From an uncultured Clostridia bacterium (lineage in GTDB: Bacteria > Bacillota > Clostridia > Oscillospirales > Acutalibacteraceae), in the NCBI GenBank assembly GCA_944384815.1, contig CALWUW010000028.1, positions 62,001 to 126,000 of the forward strand: a stretch of 64,000 bases of DNA, read 5' to 3'. How positions within the stretch are numbered: the stretch's first letter is position 1; each line of letters opens with the position of its first letter. Under the pieces are notes generated by a model. It did not search any database. It was not told the DNA's origin and was given only the letters and a program-made list of their open reading frames with translations. A program made the translations under genes and the position numbers. Shown here piece after piece: positions 26,317 through 36,119 of the stretch.

Positions 26317-28764
26317 ATGAATCGTATAAGGGTAGCGAAAGTGGCTGTAGAAAAGGCCTTATACCATTTTGATAAGGTGTTTGATTATCGGATCCCCGAA
26401 ACAATGTACACTTCCGCTGTGCCCGGATGCCGTGTTTTGGTGCCTTTTGGAATGTCCAATGTGAAGCGTCTGGGAATGATTCTGGAAATATGCGAATTGG
26501 ATTCGCAGGAGCCTTTGAAGGAATTAAAAGCGGTGCTGGATCCAGCGCCGCTTTTGACTAAGGAAATGCTGGAAAATATTCCCTGGATCAAAAGCCGTTG
26601 CTTTTGTACATTGTTTGATGCGGTAAAGCTTTGGCTTCCTCTGGGAATGCAGTTCGAGCTTCATACGCTGTATCAGGCGGCGGAGCTTTCAGAGCAGCAA
26701 ATTTCGTCCCTTTCTCCTCAGGAGAAGGATATTGTAGAATATATAGCGCACCGGAAAAAGCCTGCCCGGGAGCGGTTCCTTTTGCAGCGATTTAATATGG
26801 AGGATCCTTCTGTATTAAAAAATTTAGCCAAAAAAGGAATTCTTTCCGCATCCAACGAAACTTTTCGCAAAATTGGGGATGCACAGCAAAAAATGCTGCG
26901 GTTGAAAGACAACTCCCTTCCTCGGAAGCTTACAGAGAAGCAGAAACAGGTGGTAGCCTTGCTGGAAGAGATAGGCGAGATTTCTGCCCGGGAGGCTTGT
27001 TATTATACAGGGGTCACCCCTGCGGTGATCCAAACGCTGATCCGGAACGAAGTGATAGAATCCTATGAGGTGGAAATTTATCGTAGTCCTTATGAGGATA
27101 CTTCCGTGGAGGAAAAGGAAGAGCCGGATCTGCAGCTTTCTCCGGAGCAGCAGCAGGCATACGAGGCTCTTTTAGCGCAGTATATGCAGCACAAGGCCGG
27201 TGTTTCTCTTCTGTATGGAGTTACAGGAAGCGGGAAAACATCGGTGTTTATGAAGCTGATTGATTACGTTGCTTCTCAGAAAAGAGGGGTGATTGTAATG
27301 GTCCCGGAAATTTCCCTGACACCGCAGGTCGTTGGGATTTTTCGGAAAAGATATGGAAATCAAGTTGCGGTTTTTCACAGCGGCCTTTCACTGGGAGAGC
27401 GTTTGGACGAGTGGAAACGGGTTCGGAATGGCCAGGCGCAGATCGCTGTGGGTACACGTTCGGCGGTTTTTGCTCCCTTTCAGGATGTTGGCCTGATCGT
27501 TATGGATGAAGAACAGGAGCATACGTATAAATCGGAATTGTCGCCCCGCTATCACGCCAGGGACGTGGCCAAATTTCGCTGTGCGTATCATAAAACGCTT
27601 CTTTTGCTTTCTTCCGCCACCCCTTCCGTGGAATCCTATTACTATGCGTTGGAAGGACGGTATCAACTGAATGTTTTGCCCTCCCGTTATGGTGCGGCGC
27701 AGTTGCCGGAAGTGTCTGTGGCGGATATGAACCAGGAGATGGAAACCGGAAACACTTCTATCCTGAGCCGAAGCTTGTACCGAGAGCTGCAGAACAATCT
27801 TCTTAACGGAAAACAATCTATCTTGCTTTTAAATCGAAGAGGGTACCATACTTTTGTTTCCTGCCGTTCCTGCGGCCATGTGGTGACCTGCCCCAATTGC
27901 AGCATCTCTTTGACCTTCCATGCCGCTAATCAAAGGCTTATGTGCCATTACTGTGGATATTCCGTTCCTTTTTCCGAAGAATGCCCCCAATGTCATGAAA
28001 AAAAGCTTCGGTATTCCGGTTCCGGCACACAGAAGGCAGAGGAAGAATTAAGAGCGCTGCTCCCTCAAGCTCGTATTTTGCGAATGGATACCGATTCCAA
28101 TATGGCAAAGTTTTCGTATGAAAGAAAATTGTCCGATTTTGCCGCCGGGAAATACGACATCATTATCGGTACACAAATGGTGGCCAAAGGGCTGGATTTT
28201 GAAAATGTTACTTTGGTAGGTGTACTGTGTGCGGATCAGTCTCTGTATAGCGATGACTTTAGGAGCTATGAACGGAGTTTCGATTTATTGACCCAAGTGG
28301 TGGGACGATCCGGACGGGGAAAGTATAAAGGGAAGGCCTGGATCCAAACGTATACGCCGGAAAACGAGATTTTTCAGTTGGCAGCAACGCAAGATTATTC
28401 CAAGTTTTACGAAGGTGAAATCCAGCTGCGAAAGGCGATGCTGTATCCGCCGTTTTCCGATATTTGTGTGATTTCGTTTTCGGGAGAATCCGAAGGAAAA
28501 ACCGCACAAGCTGCACGGGAATTTTCTCTTGCCGTGCAGGAAGCTGCCCAGAAAGAAGGTTCTTTTCCTTTGCGGATGCTGCATCCTATTCCCGCCGCAG
28601 TTGCCAAAATCAGTGGGAAATACCGCTATAAATTGATTTTGAAATGCAGAAATACGTTAGCATTTCGGACGGTGATGGAGAAGCTTTTAAAAGAGTTTTC
28701 TAAAAATAAGATTTTTTCTGCGGTTTCTATATCTGCTGATATGAATCCGGATACTATTGCATAA
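26317..28764 (+). CDS. priA: Primosomal protein PriA (replication restart helicase)
   Basis: An 815-residue 3'-5' helicase that reloads the replisome. In order it has the N-terminal DNA-binding domain (YHFDKVFDYRIP), Walker A GVTGSGKTSVFMKLI, the DEEQEHTYKSE box, the zinc modules (CRSCG, CPNC, CHYCG and CPQCH) and the C-terminal helicase half with GTQMVAKGLDFENVTLVG. The paired Cys motifs identify PriA rather than RecG or other helicases. Confidence 0.97.
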   Translation: MNRIRVAKVAVEKALYHFDKVFDYRIPETMYTSAVPGCRVLVPFGMSNVKRLGMILEICELDSQEPLKELKAVLDPAPLLTKEMLENIPWIKSRCFCTLFDAVKLWLPLGMQFELHTLYQAAELSEQQISSLSPQEKDIVEYIAHRKKPARERFLLQRFNMEDPSVLKNLAKKGILSASNETFRKIGDAQQKMLRLKDNSLPRKLTEKQKQVVALLEEIGEISAREACYYTGVTPAVIQTLIRNEVIESYEVEIYRSPYEDTSVEEKEEPDLQLSPEQQQAYEALLAQYMQHKAGVSLLYGVTGSGKTSVFMKLIDYVASQKRGVIVMVPEISLTPQVVGIFRKRYGNQVAVFHSGLSLGERLDEWKRVRNGQAQIAVGTRSAVFAPFQDVGLIVMDEEQEHTYKSELSPRYHARDVAKFRCAYHKTLLLLSSATPSVESYYYALEGRYQLNVLPSRYGAAQLPEVSVADMNQEMETGNTSILSRSLYRELQNNLLNGKQSILLLNRRGYHTFVSCRSCGHVVTCPNCSISLTFHAANQRLMCHYCGYSVPFSEECPQCHEKKLRYSGSGTQKAEEELRALLPQARILRMDTDSNMAKFSYERKLSDFAAGKYDIIIGTQMVAKGLDFENVTLVGVLCADQSLYSDDFRSYERSFDLLTQVVGRSGRGKYKGKAWIQTYTPENEIFQLAATQDYSKFYEGEIQLRKAMLYPPFSDICVISFSGESEGKTAQAAREFSLAVQEAAQKEGSFPLRMLHPIPAAVAKISGKYRYKLILKCRNTLAFRTVMEKLLKEFSKNKIFSAVSISADMNPDTIA

Positions 28765-28796
28765 ATTTTATTGAGTCAGAAGGGACGTGTTTGTTT

Positions 28797-29270
28797 ATGG
28801 CGATTCGCAATATTGTAAAAGACGGAGACGAAATTTTAAGACAGGTGTGCCGGCCAGTGACGGTGTTTGATGAAAAACTGGCGCAGCTTCTGGAGGATAT
28901 GGCTGAAACCATGCATCAGGCCAATGGGGTAGGATTGGCAGGACCTCAGGTGGGAATTCGCCGGCGTGTGGTTGTTATTGATATTGGGGATGGGGTTATG
29001 GAATTGGTTAACCCGGAGTTTTTGTCCCAAAAAGGAACGCAGGAATGCGTGGAAGGATGCCTTTCTTTCCCGGGAGAGTTCGGGCTTACCAAACGGCCTA
29101 AGCATGTAAAAGTTCGCGCCCAGGATCGGCATGGAAAAACATTTGAGTTTGATGCGGATGACTTCTTGGCTAACGTATGCTGTCATGAATTTGATCACCT
29201 GGATGGAATTGTATTCAAAATGCGTGTTACCCGGATGCTTCGGGACGATGAATTGGAGAAGGTGCGCTAA
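28797..29270 (+). CDS. def: Peptide deformylase
   Basis: Removes the formyl group from new N-termini. Three motifs: GVGLAGPQVG (variant of GxGLAAPQ), EGCLSF with a metal Cys, and HEFDHLDG with the two metal His and catalytic Glu. Start ATG 28797 is chosen; a TTG at 28791 is better spaced to AGAAGGG and cannot be excluded. The fmt start overlaps its stop (TAATG), as expected for the def-fmt pair. Confidence 0.95.
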   Translation: MAIRNIVKDGDEILRQVCRPVTVFDEKLAQLLEDMAETMHQANGVGLAGPQVGIRRRVVVIDIGDGVMELVNPEFLSQKGTQECVEGCLSFPGEFGLTKRPKHVKVRAQDRHGKTFEFDADDFLANVCCHEFDHLDGIVFKMRVTRMLRDDELEKVR

Positions 29271-30205
29271 TGCGGATTGTATTTATGGGAACGCCGGATT
29301 TTGCCGTTCCATCGTTGCAGAAACTTTTGGAAACACACCAGGTTTGCGGTGTATATACCCAGCCGGATAAACCCAAAGGAAGAAAGCAAATTCTCACCCC
29401 ACCTCCTGTAAAGGAAATAGCCTTGCAGGCTGGAATCCCGGTTTTTCAGCCGGCTTCTCTGCGGAATGAGGCTGTAGTTGAGGAAATACGGAATTTGCGG
29501 CCGGATTGCATTGTGGTGGTAGCTTACGGAAAGCTTCTCCCCAAAGCTGTTTTGGATATTCCTCCCAAAGGATGCATCAACGTTCATGGGTCTTTGCTTC
29601 CTCAGTACAGAGGAGCGGCTCCCATACAGTGGGCGGTTATTAACGGGGACACTGTTTCCGGTGTTACGACCATGTTTATGGGCGAAGGATTGGATACAGG
29701 GGATATACTGCTGAAAAGCGAAACCGAAATCCTTCCCGGTGAGACGGCGGGTGAATTGTTTGACCGCCTGGCTCCTATGGGAGCCGAGCTTTTGCTGCGG
29801 ACTTTGGAAGAGCTGGAAAAAGGAACTCTGCAGCCCATCCCTCAAAAGGAAGAAGAGGCAACGTATGCGCCCATGCTGACGAAAGAGTCCGCAAAAATTT
29901 CCTGGGAAAACACAGCCGTAAAGCTCTATCATCAAATTTTAGGTTTGAATCCTTGGCCAATTGCTTATACTATATACCAGGGACAAATGTTTAAGATCTA
30001 CTCCGCCGCTGTGTCGGATCGTAAGGAGTCCGCAGCTCCCGGTTCTTTGCGGCAAGTGGGAAAGAAGATGTTTGTCTGCTGTAAAGAAAATACTTGGCTG
30101 GAGCTTCTGGAGGTACAGAGCCAAGGAGGGAAACGGATGTCTGCAGAGGCATTCCTTCAGGGACATGCCATAGCTCCGGATGCCATGTTTGAAACCAGTC
30201 ATTAA
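29270..30205 (+). CDS. fmt: Methionyl-tRNA formyltransferase
   Basis: Formylates initiator Met-tRNA. The N-terminal domain has GTPDFAVPSLQKLL and the signature SLLPQYRGAAPIQWAVING with the catalytic His-Asp region nearby (DTGDILL). The C-terminal anticodon-like domain follows. 311 residues, normal size. It overlaps def by one base. Confidence 0.97.
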   Translation: MRIVFMGTPDFAVPSLQKLLETHQVCGVYTQPDKPKGRKQILTPPPVKEIALQAGIPVFQPASLRNEAVVEEIRNLRPDCIVVVAYGKLLPKAVLDIPPKGCINVHGSLLPQYRGAAPIQWAVINGDTVSGVTTMFMGEGLDTGDILLKSETEILPGETAGELFDRLAPMGAELLLRTLEELEKGTLQPIPQKEEEATYAPMLTKESAKISWENTAVKLYHQILGLNPWPIAYTIYQGQMFKIYSAAVSDRKESAAPGSLRQVGKKMFVCCKENTWLELLEVQSQGGKRMSAEAFLQGHAIAPDAMFETSH

Positions 30206-30225
30206 ACAAGAAAGGATACCGGTAT

Positions 30226-30936
30226 ATGGGCTTTTATTATTACGATTATACGTATTTTCTCTTTATGCTGCCTGCTTTGCTTCTTTCCGTGTTCGCGCAG
30301 TTTAAAGTCAGTTCCACCTTTCGTAAATACTCCCAAGTCTCCACACGCCGAGGGATCACAGGAAGAGAAGCTGCTTTTCAGGTTTTGCGCTTTGGAGGTG
30401 TTCCGGATGTACAAGTGCAGCGTATTTCCGGAAATCTGACGGACCATTTTAATCCCAAAACCAAAATTATTGCCCTTTCCGATCCGGTTTGTGACGTAAA
30501 TAGCGTAGCGGCTGTGGGCGTTGCGGCCCATGAAGCCGGCCATGCCATTCAGCATCAGGAGGGCTATATGCCTATTCGGCTCCGCAGTGCGTTGGTTCCT
30601 ATTACCAATATTGGGTCGCAGCTTGCGGTTCCTATTATTTTGATTGGCCTTCTTCTTCCGGTGCAGTATGATTTTGTTGTGCTGATCGGAATTCTCTTGT
30701 ATAGCCTTATGGTTATCTTTCAGCTGGTTACGCTGCCTGTGGAATTTAACGCCAGCGCCAGAGCCCTTAGAGCGCTGAAAGAAGGGGAACTTTTGCAGCC
30801 GGAGGAATTGCAGGGTGCTAAAAAGGTCCTGCAGGCTGCAGCCATGACGTATTTGGCGGCTACGTTTTCCGCCATTCTTTCATTGCTTCGCCTTCTGTTG
30901 ATTGTAAGCAGCAGAAGAGGAAATAGTAGGGACTGA
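30226..30936 (+). CDS. Membrane zinc metallopeptidase (YugP-like)
   Basis: A 236-residue protein with an N-terminal transmembrane segment (YTYFLFMLPALLLSVFA), the motif HEAGHAIQHQEGYMP, and further hydrophobic segments. This is the neutral zinc metallopeptidase family of YugP. It sits between fmt and rsmB, an insertion not present in the Bacillus order but common in Clostridia. Substrate unknown. Confidence 0.9.
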   Translation: MGFYYYDYTYFLFMLPALLLSVFAQFKVSSTFRKYSQVSTRRGITGREAAFQVLRFGGVPDVQVQRISGNLTDHFNPKTKIIALSDPVCDVNSVAAVGVAAHEAGHAIQHQEGYMPIRLRSALVPITNIGSQLAVPIILIGLLLPVQYDFVVLIGILLYSLMVIFQLVTLPVEFNASARALRALKEGELLQPEELQGAKKVLQAAAMTYLAATFSAILSLLRLLLIVSSRRGNSRD

Positions 30937-30941
30937 TAATC

Positions 30942-32288
30942 ATGGATAAAGCTCGGACGGCCGCTTGGTGTGCTTTGCGAAAAGTGCAGGCGGATGAAGG
31001 ATATTCCAATATTGTATTGGACAAGACAATAAAAAATTCTCAGTTAGATGCAAGAGATGCCGCCTTTGCCTCCACTTTGTTTTATGGGGTTTTAGAGAAA
31101 AAAATCCCGCTGGATCATTGCCTGAAGCAGTTTTCCAAGATTCCGCTTCAAAAAATCGATCCGGGTACGCTGGAGATCCTCCGAATGGCTGTGTACCAGA
31201 TTTTGTATATGGATAAAGTCCCGGATTCGGCTGCTGTAAATGAAGCTGTACAGTTGGCAAAAGAGCAAAAGCTTGTAAAGGCTGCGGGCTTTATCAACGG
31301 AGTTTTGCGCAATGTGATCCGGAAAAAACAGCAAATCCGCTGGCCGGATGCCGATGATGGTTCATTGGAAGCGCTTAGCGTTCGTTTTTCCTGCCCGAAA
31401 GAACTGATCTCCTTTTGGCAGAAAGCATACGGAGCGGAGACGGCTGAGAAAATACTGTCCAGCTTGCAGGAACATCCGCCGATTTACATTCGGATCAATC
31501 CACTGCGTTGCTCCTTAGAAGAAATGAAACGGTTTCTGGAAGAGAAAAAGGTAAACTATACCGAAGATTTACCTGTATCCAATTGCCTTGCTCTTTGGAA
31601 TCCGGGGTCCTTTACGGAATGGGAACCTTTTCGGAAGGGATGGTTTCACGTACAGGATCTTTCTTCCCAGATTTGCTGTGCGTTCTTGTCACCTGAGCCA
31701 GGGGAGAGAGTGATAGATGTTTGCGCCGCACCGGGAGGAAAATCCTTTACTTTAGCCGAATATATGGAAAACCGCGGGGAACTTCTTTCCTTTGACAAGT
31801 ATAAAGGAAAGGTGAATTTGATTCGCTCCGGAGCGGAACGACTGGAGCTTTCCTGTATACGTGCCGGTGTACGGGACGCTGTACTGGATGAGAAAAATTT
31901 GCAGTTAGCCGATAAAGTGCTTTGCGACGTGCCTTGTTCCGGCTTTGGAATTCTTCGCAGGAAACCGGAGATTCGTTATAAATCTCTGAAAGAGCTTGAC
32001 AGTTTACCAAATTTGCAGTACCTTATTCTGTGTAAAACTTCCAATCTGGTCCGGCCAGGCGGTAGGTTGCTGTATTCCACTTGTACGCTGGCTCCCAAAG
32101 AAAACGGACAAATAGCGGATCGTTTTCTTAAAGAGCACCCAGAATTTGAGCCGTATCCCTTGCCATTGCCTTCAGGGGTGTCCCATGAGATCATGGAAGC
32201 GGATAATCAGCTGACGATCTTTCCTCATACCTGTGGTTCAGATGGATTTTTTGTGGCAGCGTTTCAAAGAAAGCAGGAGAAAATGTGA
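30942..32288 (+). CDS. rsmB: 16S rRNA (cytosine-5)-methyltransferase RsmB
   Basis: Methylates C967-type cytosine in 16S rRNA. The NusB-like N-terminal RNA-binding domain (residues 1-130) precedes the Rossmann methyltransferase with CAAPGGKSFTLAEYM, the catalytic Cys in DVPCSGFGILRRKPEIR and the second Cys in STCTLAPKENG. 448 residues, normal size. rlmN overlaps its end. Confidence 0.95.
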   Translation: MDKARTAAWCALRKVQADEGYSNIVLDKTIKNSQLDARDAAFASTLFYGVLEKKIPLDHCLKQFSKIPLQKIDPGTLEILRMAVYQILYMDKVPDSAAVNEAVQLAKEQKLVKAAGFINGVLRNVIRKKQQIRWPDADDGSLEALSVRFSCPKELISFWQKAYGAETAEKILSSLQEHPPIYIRINPLRCSLEEMKRFLEEKKVNYTEDLPVSNCLALWNPGSFTEWEPFRKGWFHVQDLSSQICCAFLSPEPGERVIDVCAAPGGKSFTLAEYMENRGELLSFDKYKGKVNLIRSGAERLELSCIRAGVRDAVLDEKNLQLADKVLCDVPCSGFGILRRKPEIRYKSLKELDSLPNLQYLILCKTSNLVRPGGRLLYSTCTLAPKENGQIADRFLKEHPEFEPYPLPLPSGVSHEIMEADNQLTIFPHTCGSDGFFVAAFQRKQEKM

Positions 32289-33328
32289 GTTTACAGGATA
32301 TAAAATCCATGACCCTTGCTCAGATGAAGGATGTCTTTTCGCAAATGGGGCAGCCGGGATTTCGGGCGCTTCAAGTGTATAGATGGCTGCATCGGGGTGT
32401 TACGTCTTTCGATGAAATGTCCGACCTTTCTAAGCCGCTGCGGCAGGCGTTATTGGAACGCTTTTACATAGCTTCTGCCCGCGTTGTCCGCAAACAGGTT
32501 TCCCAGTTGGATGAAACGGCAAAGTATTTGCTTGCGCTGCGGGACGGAGAATGTGTGGAATGCGTTTTGATGAAATATCATCATGGGTATTCTATTTGTA
32601 TCTCTTCACAAGTTGGCTGCAAAATGGGATGTACCTTTTGTGCCACGGGGAAGAGTGGATTTTCCAGAAACCTTACCGCATCGGAGATCCTCTCTCAGGT
32701 GCAGACTGTTCAGATGGAGCAGGGAGTTCGTATTTCCAACATAGTGCTGATGGGAATGGGAGAACCCTTGGACAATTATTCCAATGTGCTTCGCTTTTTG
32801 GAACTGGTATCTTCACCGGAAGGCCTTAACATAGGCATGCGCCATATTTCGCTTTCTACCTGCGGGATCGTGGATAAAATATATGATTTGGCAGATCGTA
32901 AATTGCAGCTTACACTGTCGGTGTCTTTACATGCCCCTAACGATGAAATCCGTGGAAGGACTATGCCGATCAATAAAAAGTGGAATGTGGAGCAGCTTTT
33001 GGAGGCCTGTCATTACTATGCAAAAGTTACCAATCGCAGAATTTCATTCGAGTATGCCATGATAAGTGGAATTAACGATACGGATGCTTGTGCTTATGAA
33101 TTGGCTTCCCGGCTTCATGGAATATTAAGCCATGTCAATTTGATTCCAGTCAATGATGTGACAGGGAATAACTATAGGCGCAGTTCTGGGGATCGATTAA
33201 AAAGGTTTGTTCGCATATTGGAATCGAAGGGAATAACAGCAACCGTCAGGAGAACGTTAGGTTCAGACATAGATGCCTCCTGCGGGCAGCTTCGCCGCAG
33301 AATGCAAGAGGAGGAAGTACAGGTTTGA
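32285..33328 (+). CDS. rlmN: 23S rRNA/tRNA (adenine-2-C)-methyltransferase RlmN
   Basis: A radical SAM enzyme that methylates A2503 of 23S rRNA. The [4Fe-4S] motif CKMGCTFCATG is C-x3-C-x2-C, and CGIVDKI and CGQLRRR provide the C-terminal cysteine region used for the methyl transfer. Start is GTG 32285 within the rsmB stop; AGGAGA is well placed. Confidence 0.96.
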   Translation: MSLQDIKSMTLAQMKDVFSQMGQPGFRALQVYRWLHRGVTSFDEMSDLSKPLRQALLERFYIASARVVRKQVSQLDETAKYLLALRDGECVECVLMKYHHGYSICISSQVGCKMGCTFCATGKSGFSRNLTASEILSQVQTVQMEQGVRISNIVLMGMGEPLDNYSNVLRFLELVSSPEGLNIGMRHISLSTCGIVDKIYDLADRKLQLTLSVSLHAPNDEIRGRTMPINKKWNVEQLLEACHYYAKVTNRRISFEYAMISGINDTDACAYELASRLHGILSHVNLIPVNDVTGNNYRRSSGDRLKRFVRILESKGITATVRRTLGSDIDASCGQLRRRMQEEEVQV

Positions 33329-34065
33329 AAATTTACGGAAACAGCGACATAGGTTTGGTTCGACATACCAATGAAGACACATTCCGTTATGAAATCCTTC
33401 CCAACGGATTTGCCCTTTTGGTAATATGTGACGGGATGGGCGGCGCCAATGGCGGCGGCGTGGCCAGCGCTATGACTTTGGAGACGGTGTTTTCCGCTGT
33501 AAAGGAAGGGCTGGACCAAAGTATGGAAGATGGTTCCATAGAGGGCTTGTTCCAAAAGGCGATTGAGGGCGCCAACGAAAAGGTATTCCGTTCTTCGATT
33601 TCCGATGTTGCTTTAAGCGGAATGGGAACCACCGTTGTTTTGGCGGCAGTTCGGAACGGAAAAGTATATCTCGCTCATGTTGGAGACAGCCGTGCGTATT
33701 ATGTAGGAAGCTCCGGCCTGCGGCAATTGACTACGGATCATTCTATGGTTCAGGAGCTGGTAAAAAGCGGTGATTTGACCCAGCAGCAGGCAAAGGTTCA
33801 TCCCCAGAAGAATATTATTACCCGAGCGGTGGGAGTGGATAAATCCATACAGGTGGATTTTCATGTTGAACCTATTGAAGAAGGGGACCGTATTTTGCTT
33901 TGTACAGACGGGCTTTCGGATTACGTTGAAGATGAAACCATATTTAAATTGGCAAAAGAGGATTCTCTGGAGGATTGCTGTAATCAGTTGATAACCACAG
34001 CAAAAGAAAACGGTGGCGGAGATAATATTACAGTGGTTGCGGCAGAGTATGAAGGAAGGGGCTGA
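33325..34065 (+). CDS. prpC: PP2C-type protein phosphatase (PrpC/Stp1)
   Basis: Dephosphorylates substrates of the next gene, a PASTA kinase. PPM motifs include RHTNEDTF, CDGMGGANGG, GDSRAYYVG and GGGDNITVV, all with the metal-binding aspartates. Start is TTG 33325 overlapping the rlmN stop, with GGAGGAAG upstream. 246 residues, normal size. The pair prpC-prkC regulates cell-wall growth and germination in Firmicutes. Confidence 0.96.
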   Translation: MKIYGNSDIGLVRHTNEDTFRYEILPNGFALLVICDGMGGANGGGVASAMTLETVFSAVKEGLDQSMEDGSIEGLFQKAIEGANEKVFRSSISDVALSGMGTTVVLAAVRNGKVYLAHVGDSRAYYVGSSGLRQLTTDHSMVQELVKSGDLTQQQAKVHPQKNIITRAVGVDKSIQVDFHVEPIEEGDRILLCTDGLSDYVEDETIFKLAKEDSLEDCCNQLITTAKENGGGDNITVVAAEYEGRG

Positions 34066-34070
34066 TTGTT

Positions 34071-36119
34071 GTGGATAAGTACACCGGTAAGCGGCTGGAT
34101 GGCCGATATGAGATTTACGAATTGATCGGCGTCGGAGGAATGGCTTTAGTTTATAGGGCGTATGACACCATCGACGATCGAACAGTAGCGATAAAGATTT
34201 TAAAAGATGAATTCTTAGGAAATGCGGAATTTATCCGGCGCTTTAAGAATGAATCCAAAGCCATTGCGGTGCTTTCTCATCCCAACATTGTAAAGGTATT
34301 TGACGTAAGCTTCGGAGATCGTATTCAGTATATCGTGGAAGAGTATATTGATGGCATCACACTGAAAGATTATCTTTCTCAGCAGAAAGAGATCAAGTGG
34401 AAAGAGGCCATTCATTTTACCATCCAAATTTTGAAAGCGCTGCAGCATGCGCATGAGAAGGGGATTGTCCACCGGGATATTAAGCCCCAGAATATTATGC
34501 TTTTACAGGATGGGACCATTAAAGTAACAGATTTTGGGATCGCGCGTTTTTCCCGGAGCGAAACCAGAACCATTACGGATAAAGCCATTGGATCTGTGCA
34601 TTATATTGCGCCGGAGCAGGCCAGAGGGGATCTGACGGATGAAAAAGCGGACATCTATTCGGTAGGTGTTATGCTTTACGAGATGCTCACAGGGCAGCTT
34701 CCCTTTGAGGCAGATAATGCTGTGTCCGTGGCTATTATGCAGCTACAGGCGGATCCCAGACCGCCTAAGGATATCAATCCGGCCATTCCGGATGGGTTGG
34801 AAGAAATTACAATGCGTGCTATGCAGAAAAATCCTGCACAGCGGTATCAGTCTGCTCTGGAAATGCTTACCGATATTGAGAAATTTAAGAAAAATCCCAG
34901 TATTGTTTTTCAATATAAGTATTTTTCCGATGAGAACCCTACCAAGTATGTGGATGCAATCAATACGGTAAAAGGCGCGGACGTTCCGGTTTATAACGAT
35001 AATTACGAATATGAAGAAGTCTTGGACCGGCCCCATACACGGCGGAAAAACCGGGCTATGATTATTGGAATCGGAATTTTAGCAGCGTTTTTGATTGTGG
35101 GAATTGCTTTGGGTGTGGCGGCCATTGTCCGGAATTTCAGCCAGCCAGAAGAAGAGAAATATGTTGAGCTTCCCAGCTTTGTAGGCAAAAGCTATGCGGA
35201 AGTCGTAGAAGATGAGCGCTATAAAGATCTGTTTGAATTTGAAAAAGTGGATCAGGTAGATCTGGAGGCAGAGCCTGGGGTTATTTTGGATCAGAAGCCT
35301 GCAGGCGGTATTTCCGTGTATCCCCATAGCAAGGTTACCCTGTATGTAAATAGTGGCGGAAAGATGGTAGAATTGGATGATTTGTCCGGTTATACCCAGG
35401 AAGAAGCCATTCAGTATCTGACGGAAAAAAATCTTCTCAACAAAGTGGTAGAAGTAGAAGATGATTCTGTGGAAGAGGGGAAGGTTGTATATACAGAGCC
35501 TTCCGCGCATTCTTCTGTAGCCGAAGGAAGCCTGGTTACTCTTTATGTAAGCGGATCCAGCTCCAATGACCAGGTGGCAATTCCTTCCCAGCTGATTGGA
35601 ATGGATATTGATGACGCGCGGTCCTTCCTCACGCAGATGGGCCTGGAAATTGGAGATGTCCGTGAGGTTGACGATACCGGAAAACCGGAGGGAACTATTA
35701 TTGAATGTACGCCCTTGCCTGGAGTAAAAGTGGAGAAGGGAACAAAAGTCAATGTGGTTTGCAGCTCCGGAAAAACGACACCCAAGAAATTAACAGTAAA
35801 TGTTCCTCTGCCTACAAATGCTGTGGGAGACATTACCGTTAAGGCTTACCTGGATGGAGAAATGAAGAATCAAGCCATTGTGAACCCGCAATACAATAAC
35901 ACCTGGAGCTTGAATTTTGAGGGAACAGGTATCAAGAAATTGATCATTACCATCGACGGGCAGCCTCTGGACTATATTATTTATGAGCTGAATTTCGATA
36001 CGGCTGAAGTAAAGATACAGACCCAGAATCCCTATGAACCGCCGCAGGAATCTTCTTCGGAACCGGAGCCTCCTTCCAGTGAGTCCGGGATAGGACCTGC
36101 CCCGGATCCGGAGGAATGA
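34071..36119 (+). CDS. prkC: PASTA-domain Ser/Thr protein kinase (PrkC/PknB)
   Basis: A membrane receptor kinase. The cytoplasmic kinase domain has GVGGMALVYRAYD, HRDIKPQN with catalytic Asp about residue 136, and DFGIARF. One transmembrane helix spans about residues 328-350. Outside are three PASTA repeats (starting at VELPSFVGKSYAE, VELDDLSGYTQEE and VAIPSQLIGMDID), known to bind muropeptides. The last about 110 residues form a beta-rich segment and a Ser/Pro/Glu tail that is not PASTA. Start GTG 34071 has GAAGGAAGG upstream. Confidence 0.96.
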   Translation: MDKYTGKRLDGRYEIYELIGVGGMALVYRAYDTIDDRTVAIKILKDEFLGNAEFIRRFKNESKAIAVLSHPNIVKVFDVSFGDRIQYIVEEYIDGITLKDYLSQQKEIKWKEAIHFTIQILKALQHAHEKGIVHRDIKPQNIMLLQDGTIKVTDFGIARFSRSETRTITDKAIGSVHYIAPEQARGDLTDEKADIYSVGVMLYEMLTGQLPFEADNAVSVAIMQLQADPRPPKDINPAIPDGLEEITMRAMQKNPAQRYQSALEMLTDIEKFKKNPSIVFQYKYFSDENPTKYVDAINTVKGADVPVYNDNYEYEEVLDRPHTRRKNRAMIIGIGILAAFLIVGIALGVAAIVRNFSQPEEEKYVELPSFVGKSYAEVVEDERYKDLFEFEKVDQVDLEAEPGVILDQKPAGGISVYPHSKVTLYVNSGGKMVELDDLSGYTQEEAIQYLTEKNLLNKVVEVEDDSVEEGKVVYTEPSAHSSVAEGSLVTLYVSGSSSNDQVAIPSQLIGMDIDDARSFLTQMGLEIGDVREVDDTGKPEGTIIECTPLPGVKVEKGTKVNVVCSSGKTTPKKLTVNVPLPTNAVGDITVKAYLDGEMKNQAIVNPQYNNTWSLNFEGTGIKKLIITIDGQPLDYIIYELNFDTAEVKIQTQNPYEPPQESSSEPEPPSSESGIGPAPDPEE

